Assembly: GCF_000775915.1 (NCBI RefSeq)
Contig: NZ_BBLT01000001.1
Span: 744,001-808,000, forward strand
Source: Sporocytophaga myxococcoides
Lineage (GTDB): Bacteria; Bacteroidota; Bacteroidia; Cytophagales; Cytophagaceae
DNA length: 64,000 nt
Reading direction: 5' to 3'
In this document: positions 8,444-16,445 of the stretch, in pieces
How the letters are laid out: the number at the start of each line of letters is the position of its first letter
How positions within the stretch are numbered: the first letter of the stretch is position 1
Notes under the pieces: generated by a model
Told to the model about the DNA's origin: nothing
Databases searched by the model: none
The model's input: only the letters and a program-made list of their open reading frames with translations
Position numbers and translations under genes: made by a program

Positions 8444-9109
8444 TTAGTATGACTTTCTTCCAGTCGTTACAACTGTTTGTGCCCTAAGTGCATTTGTCGC
8501 ATCGAACCTTGCACCAGTTGTAAGAGCCAATTGGACTGTTTTTCCGGCACCTACCACAACAAACAGGGTTGTCTGAGCATTAACCACCATGAAGAAATCG
8601 TGATCTTCAAGTACAGTGTTAATGTTGTTCGCCAGATTCTGTTTGTTCTGAGGGTAATAAGGAGTAGTGATGTATGATACACCATCTTTTTTCCTCATTA
8701 CAAATTTTTTCTTCAGCTGAGTATTATCACCGAAATCATATCTCAGCTTTGTGATTGTAAAAGGAGAGTTCTCCGTCATTTTTTTCAACTCGTTATGAGT
8801 ATAATCCTGAGGAGTGATGATAATTCCCTTACCTGATGATGCAGTATTACCGGTAATAGTATCTGTTACACCGCCATAAGGTGTTGAGATCCCTTCATTT
8901 GCACTGAAAATTGGTGCAGCAAGATCGAGTGAGTCGGTATTCTCAATAGTGATCACAATCTCGTTAGGGACATCGCCTTCTGAGACCATTCCAGAAAGAT
9001 TAAAGTTCTGATTAGAACCTAAAAATTCACTTCTTTTACCGCCAAAATTTTGAAATGATTGTTCTGCTTCTCTTTCGAACGCCTGAACTAAATTATTTAC
9101 TGTTTTCAT
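8444..9109 (-). CDS. Candidate major capsid protein, 221 aa
   Basis: The 221-residue protein is soluble, has no signal or membrane span, and alternates beta-type stretches (EIVITIENTDSLDL, HDFFMVVNAQTTLFVVVGAG) after a short helical N-terminus with FGGKRSEF. Circumstantial support for a capsid role: it lies just downstream of the packaging-type ATPase and two small membrane proteins, it has its own terminator, and a run of membrane proteins follows. Double jelly-roll capsid proteins are usually longer (above about 260 aa), so a single jelly-roll or another fold is possible. The fold cannot be settled from sequence alone. Confidence 0.5.
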   Translation of the reverse strand: MKTVNNLVQAFEREAEQSFQNFGGKRSEFLGSNQNFNLSGMVSEGDVPNEIVITIENTDSLDLAAPIFSANEGISTPYGGVTDTITGNTASSGKGIIITPQDYTHNELKKMTENSPFTITKLRYDFGDNTQLKKKFVMRKKDGVSYITTPYYPQNKQNLANNINTVLEDHDFFMVVNAQTTLFVVVGAGKTVQLALTTGARFDATNALRAQTVVTTGRKSY

Positions 9110-9147
9110 AGGTCAAAAAATCAAGTTTAAAACTTAGAATCCTTTTA

Positions 9148-9291
9148 TTAAGCAGCCGGAACCAGAGCTAATTCTTTTTCTTTTTCCTGCCTCTTTTTCC
9201 ACGCCTCATGGGCTAAAATGGCAACAAAAACGCCGACTACGACAATTAAAAACTGGATGATAATTTCCTTTTGCTTTTGAGAGAGATTCAT
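9148..9291 (-). CDS. Membrane microprotein between ATPase and capsid candidate, 47 aa
   Basis: ATG at 9291, stop at 9150-9148. A polar start (MNLSQKQKE) is followed by a single transmembrane helix (about 10-29, IIIQFLIVVVGVFVAILAH) and a charged tail. Its leader matches the one before the 140-aa gene (22 of 28 nt). Small membrane proteins between the ATPase and capsid genes are typical of internal-membrane phages. Confidence 0.6.
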   Translation of the reverse strand: MNLSQKQKEIIIQFLIVVVGVFVAILAHEAWKKRQEKEKELALVPAA

Positions 9292-9406
9292 AAAAAATGT
9301 TGCTTTTAATTAAACAGATTTCTTACAAAACGAAAATTAATAATTAAATATTTAGATTGGCTAACCATTTAACCAACAATACAAGAACAAATTATTATTC
9401 GATTAT

Positions 9407-9649
9407 TTAATTATTGGCTTTTTTTGTTTTGTGTTTTTTTATAAAAAAATCACAGATCAATATTATTGCACCCATAATAAGATTTGATTTTAATAGTATA
9501 AGGTTAAATTGAGGAATTACTATTTCATTAATATTTTCTACCCCCATTGGATTAGCAATCCAGGGGACCTGGCACGGCTTTTTTATAATGTAGTAGATTA
9601 AAATAGTAATATTTGTAAATAGGATGAATTCATTAAAATTGTATAACAT
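9407..9649 (-). CDS. Two-span membrane protein, about 80 aa
   Basis: I prefer the ATG at 9649, 15 nt after the ATPase stop. A longer form from 9703 would overlap the ATPase by 40 nt. Two hydrophobic segments (FILFTNITILIYYII and LIMGAIILICDFFI) flank a polar loop, and the C-terminus is very basic. Membrane topology is clear; the family is not known. Confidence 0.5.
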   Translation of the reverse strand: MLYNFNEFILFTNITILIYYIIKKPCQVPWIANPMGVENINEIVIPQFNLILLKSNLIMGAIILICDFFIKKHKTKKANN

Positions 9650-9663
9650 CCTGCGAAACCAGG

Positions 9664-10536
9664 TTAGATATTTAAGTATTTTTGAATATGTTCTTCTATC
9701 CATAAATGCCTTGCTTTTTCCCTGTCAGCATGAACAGGAGTTGATCTTTTATTTTCACTTGCCACAATAAATGATAAATGGTTTATTGTTTCTCGTGGAT
9801 GACTAGTTGTATATTTAATTGCAGCTTGCCGGAATTCTTCAACTGTACACCCTTTAATTTTCCTTTCTTGTGTATCGAGATACAGAAAGAAATATTTATT
9901 CGGATGCGCTTCTACTATCAATTGAGCAAGCTTGAATAATTCGTACTGCTTGATTCTATCCCTGATAGTACTTACATCTATTTCATCTTTATGGATTCTG
10001 AATTTATAACACGCTTCAAAAAGAATAGGTCTTACAGGGTTATACGACTGCATGTGAATGATTATATCCTGCCCTTTGTGTCTGATATTCTTAAAAAGGG
10101 AAATGATAGAATCCTCAGCGAATGAGATTACATAGGCATTAATATCTTCCAATAGGATCAATGCTCCCCTGACATTTTGCAGGATGGTAACCATTGTTAA
10201 TTTCATCTGTTCTCTGGTCATTGAGTCCCCATATCGGTTGTATGGAAGAATCCTACGAATTTCAGGTTTTTTAAACTGCTGAAGATTCTTTTCGCTTTTA
10301 CAAACTATCCTCCTGTTTTCCTTCTTTTCCTTCTTGCGGGTTGCCTGCACTTCTTCAATGTCAAATGCAAGAGTTTTAAACTTATGATATGTATCTTCAT
10401 TATTAGGATCAAAAACCAAAATAGGCCGCTTCAGAAGACGTAAATATTCTAATATAAATTTATTGGTAGTATGTGATTTCCCGACTCCCATACGACCGGT
10501 AACAATCATTAAGCTTGGCTCTCTTTCGTCTGCCAT
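9664..10536 (-). CDS. Putative genome-packaging ATPase (FtsK/HerA or Zot-like)
   Basis: Walker A GRMGVGKS at residues 14-21, Walker B with catalytic acids (ALILLEDINA, 125-134), and a following HMQS (161-164) in the sensor position. The first strand after Walker A ends in VFDPNNE, as in packaging ATPases of membrane-containing phages and in Zot-type proteins of filamentous phages. At 290 residues it is in the size range of these ATPases and far shorter than a terminase large subunit; no nuclease domain is visible. It overlaps the upstream membrane-protein gene by 1 nt and precedes the capsid candidate. ATPase firm, packaging role probable. Confidence 0.7.
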   Translation of the reverse strand: MADEREPSLMIVTGRMGVGKSHTTNKFILEYLRLLKRPILVFDPNNEDTYHKFKTLAFDIEEVQATRKKEKKENRRIVCKSEKNLQQFKKPEIRRILPYNRYGDSMTREQMKLTMVTILQNVRGALILLEDINAYVISFAEDSIISLFKNIRHKGQDIIIHMQSYNPVRPILFEACYKFRIHKDEIDVSTIRDRIKQYELFKLAQLIVEAHPNKYFFLYLDTQERKIKGCTVEEFRQAAIKYTTSHPRETINHLSFIVASENKRSTPVHADREKARHLWIEEHIQKYLNI

Positions 10537-11294
10537 TATTCAGGATCTTGTTTCTTTTTCTTCAAATCTTCTAACCTTCTATCCAGATTTCGCAGTAAAA
10601 ATCTGTTACTTGCATTTACTTCTTTAACAGACATCCAAAGCATTCCCGCAACAATAACCACTCCTATAAGAAGTTTAGCCCAGGCAGGAACCTTAACATC
10701 CATTCCGTTTTCCTGCAGCCACTCTTTAAGAGGAGGATAAATATTATCCTTATGCCAACTCTTAATTTTCAGAGATTCTTTATTATTTACATTAGCTCTG
10801 GAAATTGTATCTTTTATAAGGTTTAAAGTCTCAATATCAATCCCTGATTCATCATATCTGGTTTCATCTATCTTAGTGGTTTGATGAAGAATTTCAGGAG
10901 TAATATTTTCGAAATTATTCCAAATCCAATCAGCTGTGGAGTTGGCAGCTTGTTTGGCAGCTTGATCAATAACAGGAGGAGCATTTTCGCTTGTATCAAG
11001 AACTTCCTCTCTTTTGTCAAAGGTCATTTCTGGGGAATCCGGAATCTCAAAACGGCTGGCCTTTTTATGTGAATTAAGATCAGGAACGGGTTCAGACTCA
11101 GAGTCTCTTTCATGTTCTGCAGCGACATCAACTTCTGTTTCTGTTTGGGATTCAGATTCAATTTCTTCCGGTTCCGGACCACCTGATTGTTCCGGAAGTT
11201 GAATTCCTTCAGCGTACGCTCTCTTTTTAATCGGCTGTAACATTCCGCTATCAGACAAATTCACATCGTCTTCCTTTTTTAACTTTTCTTGCAT
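10536..11294 (-). CDS. Acidic membrane protein, 252 aa
   Basis: Residues about 1-110 are disordered and very acidic (E/S/P-rich), 111-205 are helical, and a transmembrane helix lies at about 206-223 (AKLLIGVVIVAGMLWMSV), followed by a basic coiled tail (RRLEDLKKKKQD). It overlaps both neighbours (16 nt and 1 nt). It could anchor the ATPase to the membrane at the packaging vertex; this is inference from position. Confidence 0.6.
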   Translation of the reverse strand: MQEKLKKEDDVNLSDSGMLQPIKKRAYAEGIQLPEQSGGPEPEEIESESQTETEVDVAAEHERDSESEPVPDLNSHKKASRFEIPDSPEMTFDKREEVLDTSENAPPVIDQAAKQAANSTADWIWNNFENITPEILHQTTKIDETRYDESGIDIETLNLIKDTISRANVNNKESLKIKSWHKDNIYPPLKEWLQENGMDVKVPAWAKLLIGVVIVAGMLWMSVKEVNASNRFLLRNLDRRLEDLKKKKQDPE

Positions 11295-11680
11295 ATATGA
11301 TTTAGTAATAAATCCAGAGATAATTGCAGACCTTGAATAAGCTTTGTCCTATCATTTATGCGCTTTTTCTCAACCTGTTCTTTTACTTTTTTAATTGCAT
11401 TGTAAATGTGAGTATGCTGTTTGAACTCAAACAATTTTGCGATGGTGCGGTCTTTTAATCCTGCCTGATTCAATACATAATAACATACCTTTCGAATGTT
11501 ATAATACCTCGCTTGTGTACCTTCTCTTATGTCAGAAATTGGGGTATCAGTAAGAACAGATGCAGAAAGGAGAACAAACTTAAATTTTGCTTCTTCATCC
11601 TTAATCCTTCCCATGCGAACACTATTAATTGTATCCATATCCAACATTCTAGCAATTTGCTTTACCTTATTTTCATACAT
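11279..11680 (-). CDS. DnaA domain IV-like DNA-binding protein, 133 aa
   Basis: Residues about 50-107 resemble the C-terminal DnaA-box-binding domain of DnaA: an IRKVCYYVL helix, a GLKDRTIAKLF helix-turn-helix and the HTHIYNAIKKV signature (compare DHTTV-ihAikki in DnaA). The AAA+ domain of DnaA is absent. It overlaps the 252-aa gene by 16 nt. It could recognise a packaging site or replication origin, or regulate transcription. The domain call is good; the target is unknown. Confidence 0.65.
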   Translation of the reverse strand: MYENKVKQIARMLDMDTINSVRMGRIKDEEAKFKFVLLSASVLTDTPISDIREGTQARYYNIRKVCYYVLNQAGLKDRTIAKLFEFKQHTHIYNAIKKVKEQVEKKRINDRTKLIQGLQLSLDLLLNHICKKS

Positions 11681-11682
11681 TG

Positions 11683-12042
11683 CTACTCCTTAAGCTGTTT
11701 AGTAGAATCATTTTTAAGTTCTGCAGCAATTACTTTCATCAGGTCCTTAAGCAGGAATCGTTGGAAAGGTATGGTTTCGTCTGCTACGATTTCATTGAGG
11801 CAGATCCCTAATTCATCAGTCTGAACACCATCTTTTTCCACAATAAATACTTCAAATGATACTGAACGACCTCTTTTGGCCTGAAAGTTTTTGATAACCT
11901 CAACTATATGAGGTTGAATTTTAGGAATAAGAGGAGCAATAGCCTTATCTATTTCCTCAAATGAAACCTTTTGTCCTGACATCATTTTCATTAGTAATGA
12001 TGTTGGGATCATTCCCATAATGTCACCGAAATTATTAAACAT
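11683..12042 (-). CDS. Hypothetical protein, 119 aa
   Basis: Soluble protein of mixed helix and strand, Met-rich at the N-terminus, with no recognised motif. It lies 2 nt upstream of the DnaA-like gene. The 89-nt leader before it contains a perfect TGACA/TGTCA dyad at 12110-12123. Confidence 0.55.
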   Translation of the reverse strand: MFNNFGDIMGMIPTSLLMKMMSGQKVSFEEIDKAIAPLIPKIQPHIVEVIKNFQAKRGRSVSFEVFIVEKDGVQTDELGICLNEIVADETIPFQRFLLKDLMKVIAAELKNDSTKQLKE

Positions 12043-12109
12043 AGAGCTCTAAGCGATTTAAAAAGTAATTTTTCAGCTCATTTTGTTTTGACAGTTTTGG
12101 TCGTTTTAG

Positions 12110-12123
12110 TGACAAAAATGTCA
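12110..12123. promoter_or_regulatory. TGACA-N4-TGTCA dyad, possible operator
   Basis: A perfect inverted repeat (TGACA, AAAA, TGTCA) in the gap between the sigma factor gene and the 119-aa gene. Related dyads lie at 16329-16344, 23352-23368 and 26507-26518, always next to gene starts, so it may bind a phage regulator. Confidence 0.4.
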
Positions 12124-12131
12124 TTATGTTA

Positions 12132-12626
12132 TTAAATTTTTTTTTCCTTCAATTCTTCTTTCAAAATTTTTTTCAGTTTATGCAGTCGAGAGTTTAATTT
12201 GTCTATACTCCATTTTACCTGCTTTGCAATCTCTTCACGTTTATATCCCTGCATATAGAGTATAACTATTTTCTTGTTTTCTTTAGAAAAGCTGTCAATT
12301 ACTTTATAAAGATCTGAGTTGTCGATAATTGCTACCCCTGCATTTGTACAAACCCCCTTGTGATAGTCTTTAATTTCAACTTCCTGTATATTCTTCCTTT
12401 TTCTAAGAGCATCAATAAACAGGTTTTTAATTATTTTTTTTGCCCAATGATTGAAATTTGTACCTCGATTAAAAGAAGAGGCATTTTTGTACATGTTGAT
12501 ATATGAATCATGTACAATATCCTCAGCTTCTTCTTTAGATTTAGTCAGACTAAATGCATATTTCAATAAGACAGACCTATTCTTTATAAAAAGCATTGAA
12601 ATTTCCTTAACAAGAATTTCAGACAT
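12132..12626 (-). CDS. ECF-type RNA polymerase sigma factor
   Basis: Residues about 15-85 match sigma-70 region 2 (helices containing LLKYAFSLTKSKEEAEDIVHD and FNHWAKKIIKNLFIDALRKRK). Residues about 108-160 match region 4 (VIDSFSKENKKIVILYMQGY followed by an HTH with EEIAKQV and LNSRLHKLKK). At 164 residues it has the usual ECF length, with no anti-sigma partner beside it. It precedes the ATPase and capsid genes in the same direction. A virus-coded sigma factor here would most simply redirect host polymerase to late promoters. Family firm, role inferred. Confidence 0.85.
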   Translation of the reverse strand: MSEILVKEISMLFIKNRSVLLKYAFSLTKSKEEAEDIVHDSYINMYKNASSFNRGTNFNHWAKKIIKNLFIDALRKRKNIQEVEIKDYHKGVCTNAGVAIIDNSDLYKVIDSFSKENKKIVILYMQGYKREEIAKQVKWSIDKLNSRLHKLKKILKEELKEKKI

Positions 12627-12629
12627 GCT

Positions 12630-13046
12630 TTAATGTTTTATTATTTTATAGTTGTTAGCAAACTTTCCTTTTTGAAGGGAAAAATTAGATAGCTTCTCCC
12701 CGGTACTTCCTAAATTTCTTGTGTTATAACCATATTTCACCAAATCATTATGCGACACTTCAGTTTTTCCGGAGTTAAGAAAATTTCTGAGGATATTTTC
12801 CTTTATTTCCTCATGAGTAAGATCAGCAGATAGCTCTTGATCAATTTCTTCAGCTATTAATTCACATAACTCTTTATCCAAATCCTTAAGTTGAAGCTTT
12901 ATTTCTTTAATATCATCAGGATCTTCTTCGTCTTCCAGATCATATTCAAGTTTATGAAATTCCCCTATAACAGTCTTAATTTCTGCCGGTAGATCATCCA
13001 CTACAATTGAATTTTTCTCCAATAATTTCTGAAATTTGTAAGCCAT
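12630..13046 (-). CDS. Acidic hypothetical protein, 138 aa
   Basis: A Glu/Asp-rich helical protein (stretches such as LEYDLEDEEDPDD) with no recognised domain. It lies 3 nt upstream of the sigma factor gene and may modulate it. Unknown function. Confidence 0.55.
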   Translation of the reverse strand: MAYKFQKLLEKNSIVVDDLPAEIKTVIGEFHKLEYDLEDEEDPDDIKEIKLQLKDLDKELCELIAEEIDQELSADLTHEEIKENILRNFLNSGKTEVSHNDLVKYGYNTRNLGSTGEKLSNFSLQKGKFANNYKIIKH

Positions 13047-13049
13047 ATT

Positions 13050-13475
13050 TTAAAGATTATGAGAACTTAATAATTGATTAGCTTTTTTCCAGAGGTCATA
13101 TTCTTTTGAATAGGTATTAGAAGAAATAGCCTCTTTGATTTTTTTGGTCAGATTTTCATTCTGAATTTTTTTTAACCTGGTAATTAAATTTTGCCAATTT
13201 GCGAGGCACTTCATTTTTTCCAGGTCTTCTGTTCTCTGCTCTGCATATAAACTGACACGTTCTAAGTAATGATCAAAATTCTTTTTATAAAAGTATAATT
13301 TAGTGACAATTTCTGTCACTTCAATATCAAATTTTGCACATTTAATTTTTAACTCCAAATCATCACTTTCCTTATTTTCTTCAATAAATTCCTTTAGAAA
13401 TTTAACAAGAGTTTCGTGCTGTTGGATAAGGTCCTTATAATATCCCAGTTTGATTTCTTCTTCTATCATTATCAA
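13050..13475 (-). CDS. Coiled-coil hypothetical protein, 141 aa
   Basis: Nearly all helical, with K/E-rich heptads through most of its length; no membrane span. The start could be the first ATG or the third residue (Met). It overlaps the upstream glycosyltransferase gene by 41 nt. A perfect 7-bp AGTGACA/TGTCACT dyad (13302-13320) lies inside the gene. Function unknown. Confidence 0.55.
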   Translation of the reverse strand: MIMIEEEIKLGYYKDLIQQHETLVKFLKEFIEENKESDDLELKIKCAKFDIEVTEIVTKLYFYKKNFDHYLERVSLYAEQRTEDLEKMKCLANWQNLITRLKKIQNENLTKKIKEAISSNTYSKEYDLWKKANQLLSSHNL

Positions 13476-14166
13476 AAATTATATTATGATTCCAATTAGT
13501 ATTTCGATGTTCACAAAGGATTGAGGTATCAAGCCAGGCAGTAATACCCGCTTTAAAAATATCATGGTAAAAGAAAGCATCTGGATGCATCAGTTTTGTT
13601 TTCTCATATCTGAAACTTACTTTTTCTAAAACTGATCTATGAATTAAAGTACACCCTATTCCGCACGAAAAAACCCTCTTTAATCCTCCATCAGCAAACA
13701 TTATATCCGATATCCTGTGATCAATCTTATTTGCATTTCTCACATTTCCAAAATCTTCTACAACATTTATAAGTAATTTACTTCTTGAACCTTCTCCGTA
13801 AAAGTACATACCGGAGACTACGTCAACACTGTGAAATAACAGTTCTTCTATTATTCCAGAAGGGGGGAAAACATCACTTTCAAGGTGTAATAGAAAGTCC
13901 GCATTTGTAGATAAAAAATAATCTCTTACCTGGTTGTGACTCTCGCATAATACCTCAATTGTAGTTTTACCGGCAGGATCTATATGCCCAACCTTAGCAA
14001 ACCCTTTAAGAAAATTCGAATAATTTAAATCAAATGAATTATCAGAAATGAATAACTCAAAATCTGGATAGGTAAATGATTTTACATTACCTATCCAGTC
14101 CTGAAAGCAATAGTCTTTTGCTCGTGAAGTGAGACTTCCGACCAATACTTTAGGCTTCATCATCAA
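13435..14166 (-). CDS. GT-A fold glycosyltransferase-like protein
   Basis: The N-terminus (KVLVGSLTSR, then DFELFISDNS) matches the nucleotide-binding start of family-2-type glycosyltransferases. ESD at about 105-107 is in the DxD position that holds the metal and sugar nucleotide. Later motifs (SGMYFYG, GIGCTLIHRSV, YHDIF, LDTSILCEH) fit the acceptor-side half of such enzymes. There is no membrane span, and 243 residues is normal for a single domain. Possible roles are glycosylation of a virion protein or change of the host surface to block superinfection. Family fairly sure, acceptor unknown. Confidence 0.7.
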   Translation of the reverse strand: MMMKPKVLVGSLTSRAKDYCFQDWIGNVKSFTYPDFELFISDNSFDLNYSNFLKGFAKVGHIDPAGKTTIEVLCESHNQVRDYFLSTNADFLLHLESDVFPPSGIIEELLFHSVDVVSGMYFYGEGSRSKLLINVVEDFGNVRNANKIDHRISDIMFADGGLKRVFSCGIGCTLIHRSVLEKVSFRYEKTKLMHPDAFFYHDIFKAGITAWLDTSILCEHRNTNWNHNIIFDNDRRRNQTGIL

Positions 14167-14407
14167 TTTTCAATGGTTCCACTATAGTACTGGATTCTTC
14201 CATTTTTTGCTTTTTGTCGATGAGGAATTTTAAATATTTCTGTTGATCTCGTATCTCCTCATTTCTGAATCTTGTTTCAGAGTCCAGGTAGCGGGCAATC
14301 CTTCTATTCATTCTGATATTTGAAATTAATGCAAGAATGCATACAACTAAGAAAAGGAAGGAAGTTGCACCAATTGTGATTTCAATAATTTTCTTTTGAT
14401 CTTTCAT
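14150..14407 (-). CDS. N-anchored membrane protein with coiled coil, 85 aa
   Basis: A hydrophobic span (about 8-28, ITIGATSFLFLVVCILALI) is followed by a helical, charged region with coiled-coil character and a C-terminal acidic tail. It overlaps the glycosyltransferase gene by 17 nt. Size and layout resemble phage spanin- or holin-associated proteins, but nothing specific identifies it. Confidence 0.55.
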   Translation of the reverse strand: MKDQKKIIEITIGATSFLFLVVCILALISNIRMNRRIARYLDSETRFRNEEIRDQQKYLKFLIDKKQKMEESSTIVEPLKIDDEA

Positions 14408-14431
14408 TTTTAACTGTTATATGGGACATGA

Positions 14432-14530
14432 TTATGAAATACTCATCAAGTATACAATTACACCTATTGCAAACAGTATCATTACTGTGAAAAATAGAGG
14501 ATAGACTTTGTTTTGTGTTTCTTCTGACAT
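14432..14530 (-). CDS. Membrane microprotein, 32 aa
   Basis: ATG at 14530, stop at 14434-14432. A polar N-terminus (MSEETQNK) and one hydrophobic span (about 9-30, VYPLFFTVMILFAIGVIVYL). It starts 1 nt after the stop of the 210-aa gene, which supports translation. Could be a holin-like or virion-membrane peptide. Confidence 0.5.
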   Translation of the reverse strand: MSEETQNKVYPLFFTVMILFAIGVIVYLMSIS

Positions 14531-14531
14531 A

Positions 14532-15164
14532 TTATTGATTATGGTGTAAGCCTTTAATTTTTTCAGATATTTGGTTCATCTGATTTTCAAATTGATTGAT
14601 CAACTTGTCATCATCATTTGAAATTCCCGAAAATGCGAGACGTAGTTTTTTAAACGCATTAGTAAATAGGGAAGTGGCTTCATCAAATTTATCTACCTTG
14701 ATTTTATTTACCTTTTCCGGTACCGCTTCCCTCTTAACAACCTTTATGATATCCTCTGTAAATTTATCAACCAGTATATCCGTTACCTTCTTTTTACCTA
14801 CAGAGCCTTTTTTAACAGGCTGATAGTTTCCAAGGACATTTCTGATATCTTCAATTACTATTTTGCAGGAAGCAGCCTTTTCCGGGGTTAATCTCCTTTT
14901 TGCTTTTTCTTCAGCTTTAAGCCTTTCTTTTTCCTTTTCCTGAGCTGCTTTCCGAATATCATTTCTTTTACTTTGAACCTCGGTAATTTTTAATTCTCTA
15001 TACTTCAATGCGAACTCATAATACTTACTATCAATATCTTCGAACTTACTATATAAATGCTCACTGAAATTTTCAGTATCCTCTTTGAATTTTTCAATTG
15101 CTTCACGGAGCTTTACCGGCAGTGATTCAATTTTCTTTTTTGATAATGTTTTTACCTTATACAT
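14532..15164 (-). CDS. Helical, Lys-rich hypothetical protein, 210 aa
   Basis: Almost entirely helical and K/E-rich, with a coiled segment at about 75-100 (AAQEKEKERLKAEEKAKRRL). No membrane span or known motif. It could be scaffolding- or DNA-associated given its charge, but this is a guess. Confidence 0.55.
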   Translation of the reverse strand: MYKVKTLSKKKIESLPVKLREAIEKFKEDTENFSEHLYSKFEDIDSKYYEFALKYRELKITEVQSKRNDIRKAAQEKEKERLKAEEKAKRRLTPEKAASCKIVIEDIRNVLGNYQPVKKGSVGKKKVTDILVDKFTEDIIKVVKREAVPEKVNKIKVDKFDEATSLFTNAFKKLRLAFSGISNDDDKLINQFENQMNQISEKIKGLHHNQ

Positions 15165-15184
15165 AAATTCAACAATTTAATTTA

Positions 15185-15352
15185 TTAGTGATCCATGAAT
15201 TCACCCCAGATATCATTGTAAGCTTGAACATTTCGGCACTTTTCACATATATATTTATCATCCTCCTCCGACATTAACTTTAAGTCCTTTTCTGAAAGTT
15301 TTTCGAGACAAAAATTACAAAGGGGATGATCAATAAGTATATGACATTTCAT
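15185..15352 (-). CDS. Zinc-ribbon microprotein, 55 aa
   Basis: ATG at 15352, stop at 15187-15185. Two Cys pairs (CNFC at about 13-16 and CEKC at about 40-43) form a compact zinc ribbon; an extra Cys lies at position 3. It fills the gap between two genes of the same operon. Such proteins often bind nucleic acid or polymerase; the target is unknown. Confidence 0.55.
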   Translation of the reverse strand: MKCHILIDHPLCNFCLEKLSEKDLKLMSEEDDKYICEKCRNVQAYNDIWGEFMDH

Positions 15353-15358
15353 TTTAGT

Positions 15359-15823
15359 TTACTTCATCCACTTCATATCCATTTCCATTTCAAGAACTGA
15401 TACCATTTGATTTTGCACCCTTCGTGAAAGTTCTATAGTATCCTTATTCTCTTTTTTTTCGGGAGGAGCGGGCACAGGTTCAATTTCAGGCGTTTTTTTA
15501 TCTTCGCTTTTTTTATCCTCTTTCATACCGGTGAAAATAGTTGCTATGTTATTATCAAATACGGCCTGCAATGCATACCTCCAAGCAGGAAGGTTTAATC
15601 TAATCGATTCTTTCTTGATAGTTTTTTCAAATTCCGGGCATACGTTTTTTACAATTGTCAGAAAAGAATCTTCAAATCCTCCACTAAAGCCCGGCTTTAC
15701 AATTACCATAGTTCCTTTACCAACGGTCTGTTCGCTGCGGACCTCAATTTTTGTCTTAAACCGATCTTCAAGAAATCTTTTTACGTGAGTACCTTTTGTG
15801 ATCTTATCAATAGCTTTACTCAT
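15359..15823 (-). CDS. Hypothetical protein, 154 aa
   Basis: A structured N-terminal domain (about 1-100, mixed helix and strand) is followed by a Pro/Glu/Lys linker (about 103-128) and a Met-rich C-terminal helix. It overlaps the upstream gene by 8 nt. Family not recognised. Confidence 0.55.
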   Translation of the reverse strand: MSKAIDKITKGTHVKRFLEDRFKTKIEVRSEQTVGKGTMVIVKPGFSGGFEDSFLTIVKNVCPEFEKTIKKESIRLNLPAWRYALQAVFDNNIATIFTGMKEDKKSEDKKTPEIEPVPAPPEKKENKDTIELSRRVQNQMVSVLEMEMDMKWMK

Positions 15824-16334
15824 GTGCTTTAAGTATTTTTTTTATATCTGAACAAATAGAATCAAAGTCTGCCTTGAATGTATATTGTGATGCAGCGAGA
15901 ATGGATTCGCATTCTAAAATTTTCTGAACTCTTAAAGTCTTAAGATTCGAAATTTTATTAATGTCAGTAGTGGAAAAAATGGATAGGTTGATATTTTTAA
16001 TTTCAGATTTTAGAATATTCAGCTGCTCATTCAAATCTTTGCTTAATACTTGCCTTACAATTATTTCTGCATCGGCCATTCTTTCTGAAAAGTGAATATT
16101 GATACCATGATCAGAAACTCTGATCACATAGGGGAATTTTTGCCCGACGAGAGGATCACATTTTTTAAAGTACTCTTTCTTGAACATCAGAGAAAGATAT
16201 AAACTCTTTGTCTGCTTCGAATGGCGGTAATTCAATTCCAATTTTGAAGACTTTTGAAGCTCTTCAGCCAGGAGTTCAAAAAGTTTTCCTTTGATATAAG
16301 AAAAGCAAGTATTTTTAGTGTCAAAAAGTGTCAT
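15816..16334 (-). CDS. Hypothetical protein, 172 aa
   Basis: Mixed helix and strand, lysine-rich, no membrane span or known motif. A perfect TGTCATA/TATGACA dyad (16329-16344) spans its start codon, so translation or transcription may be controlled there. Unknown function. Confidence 0.55.
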   Translation of the reverse strand: MTLFDTKNTCFSYIKGKLFELLAEELQKSSKLELNYRHSKQTKSLYLSLMFKKEYFKKCDPLVGQKFPYVIRVSDHGINIHFSERMADAEIIVRQVLSKDLNEQLNILKSEIKNINLSIFSTTDINKISNLKTLRVQKILECESILAASQYTFKADFDSICSDIKKILKAHE

Positions 16335-16344
16335 AGTTATGACA
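16329..16344. promoter_or_regulatory. TGTCATA-GT-TATGACA dyad over a start codon
   Basis: A perfect 7-bp inverted repeat spanning the ATG (16334-16332) of the 172-aa gene. It shares the TGTCA/TGACA half-sites with other dyads in the prophage and may be an operator. Confidence 0.4.
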
Positions 16345-16445
16345 TTATATAACGAAAAAAGTATGCTCTTATATTTTGATGTTCAGAAGTTTATTTTAGA
16401 ATTTCATGGCAAAAAAATATAATTTACTGAGATATAGAGGGAATA

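Noticed and set aside
9664-10536. Zot protein of a filamentous phage
   Set aside because: The ATPase could be Zot-like on its own, but the long late block, cell-wall enzymes and spike do not fit an inovirus of 5-12 kb.
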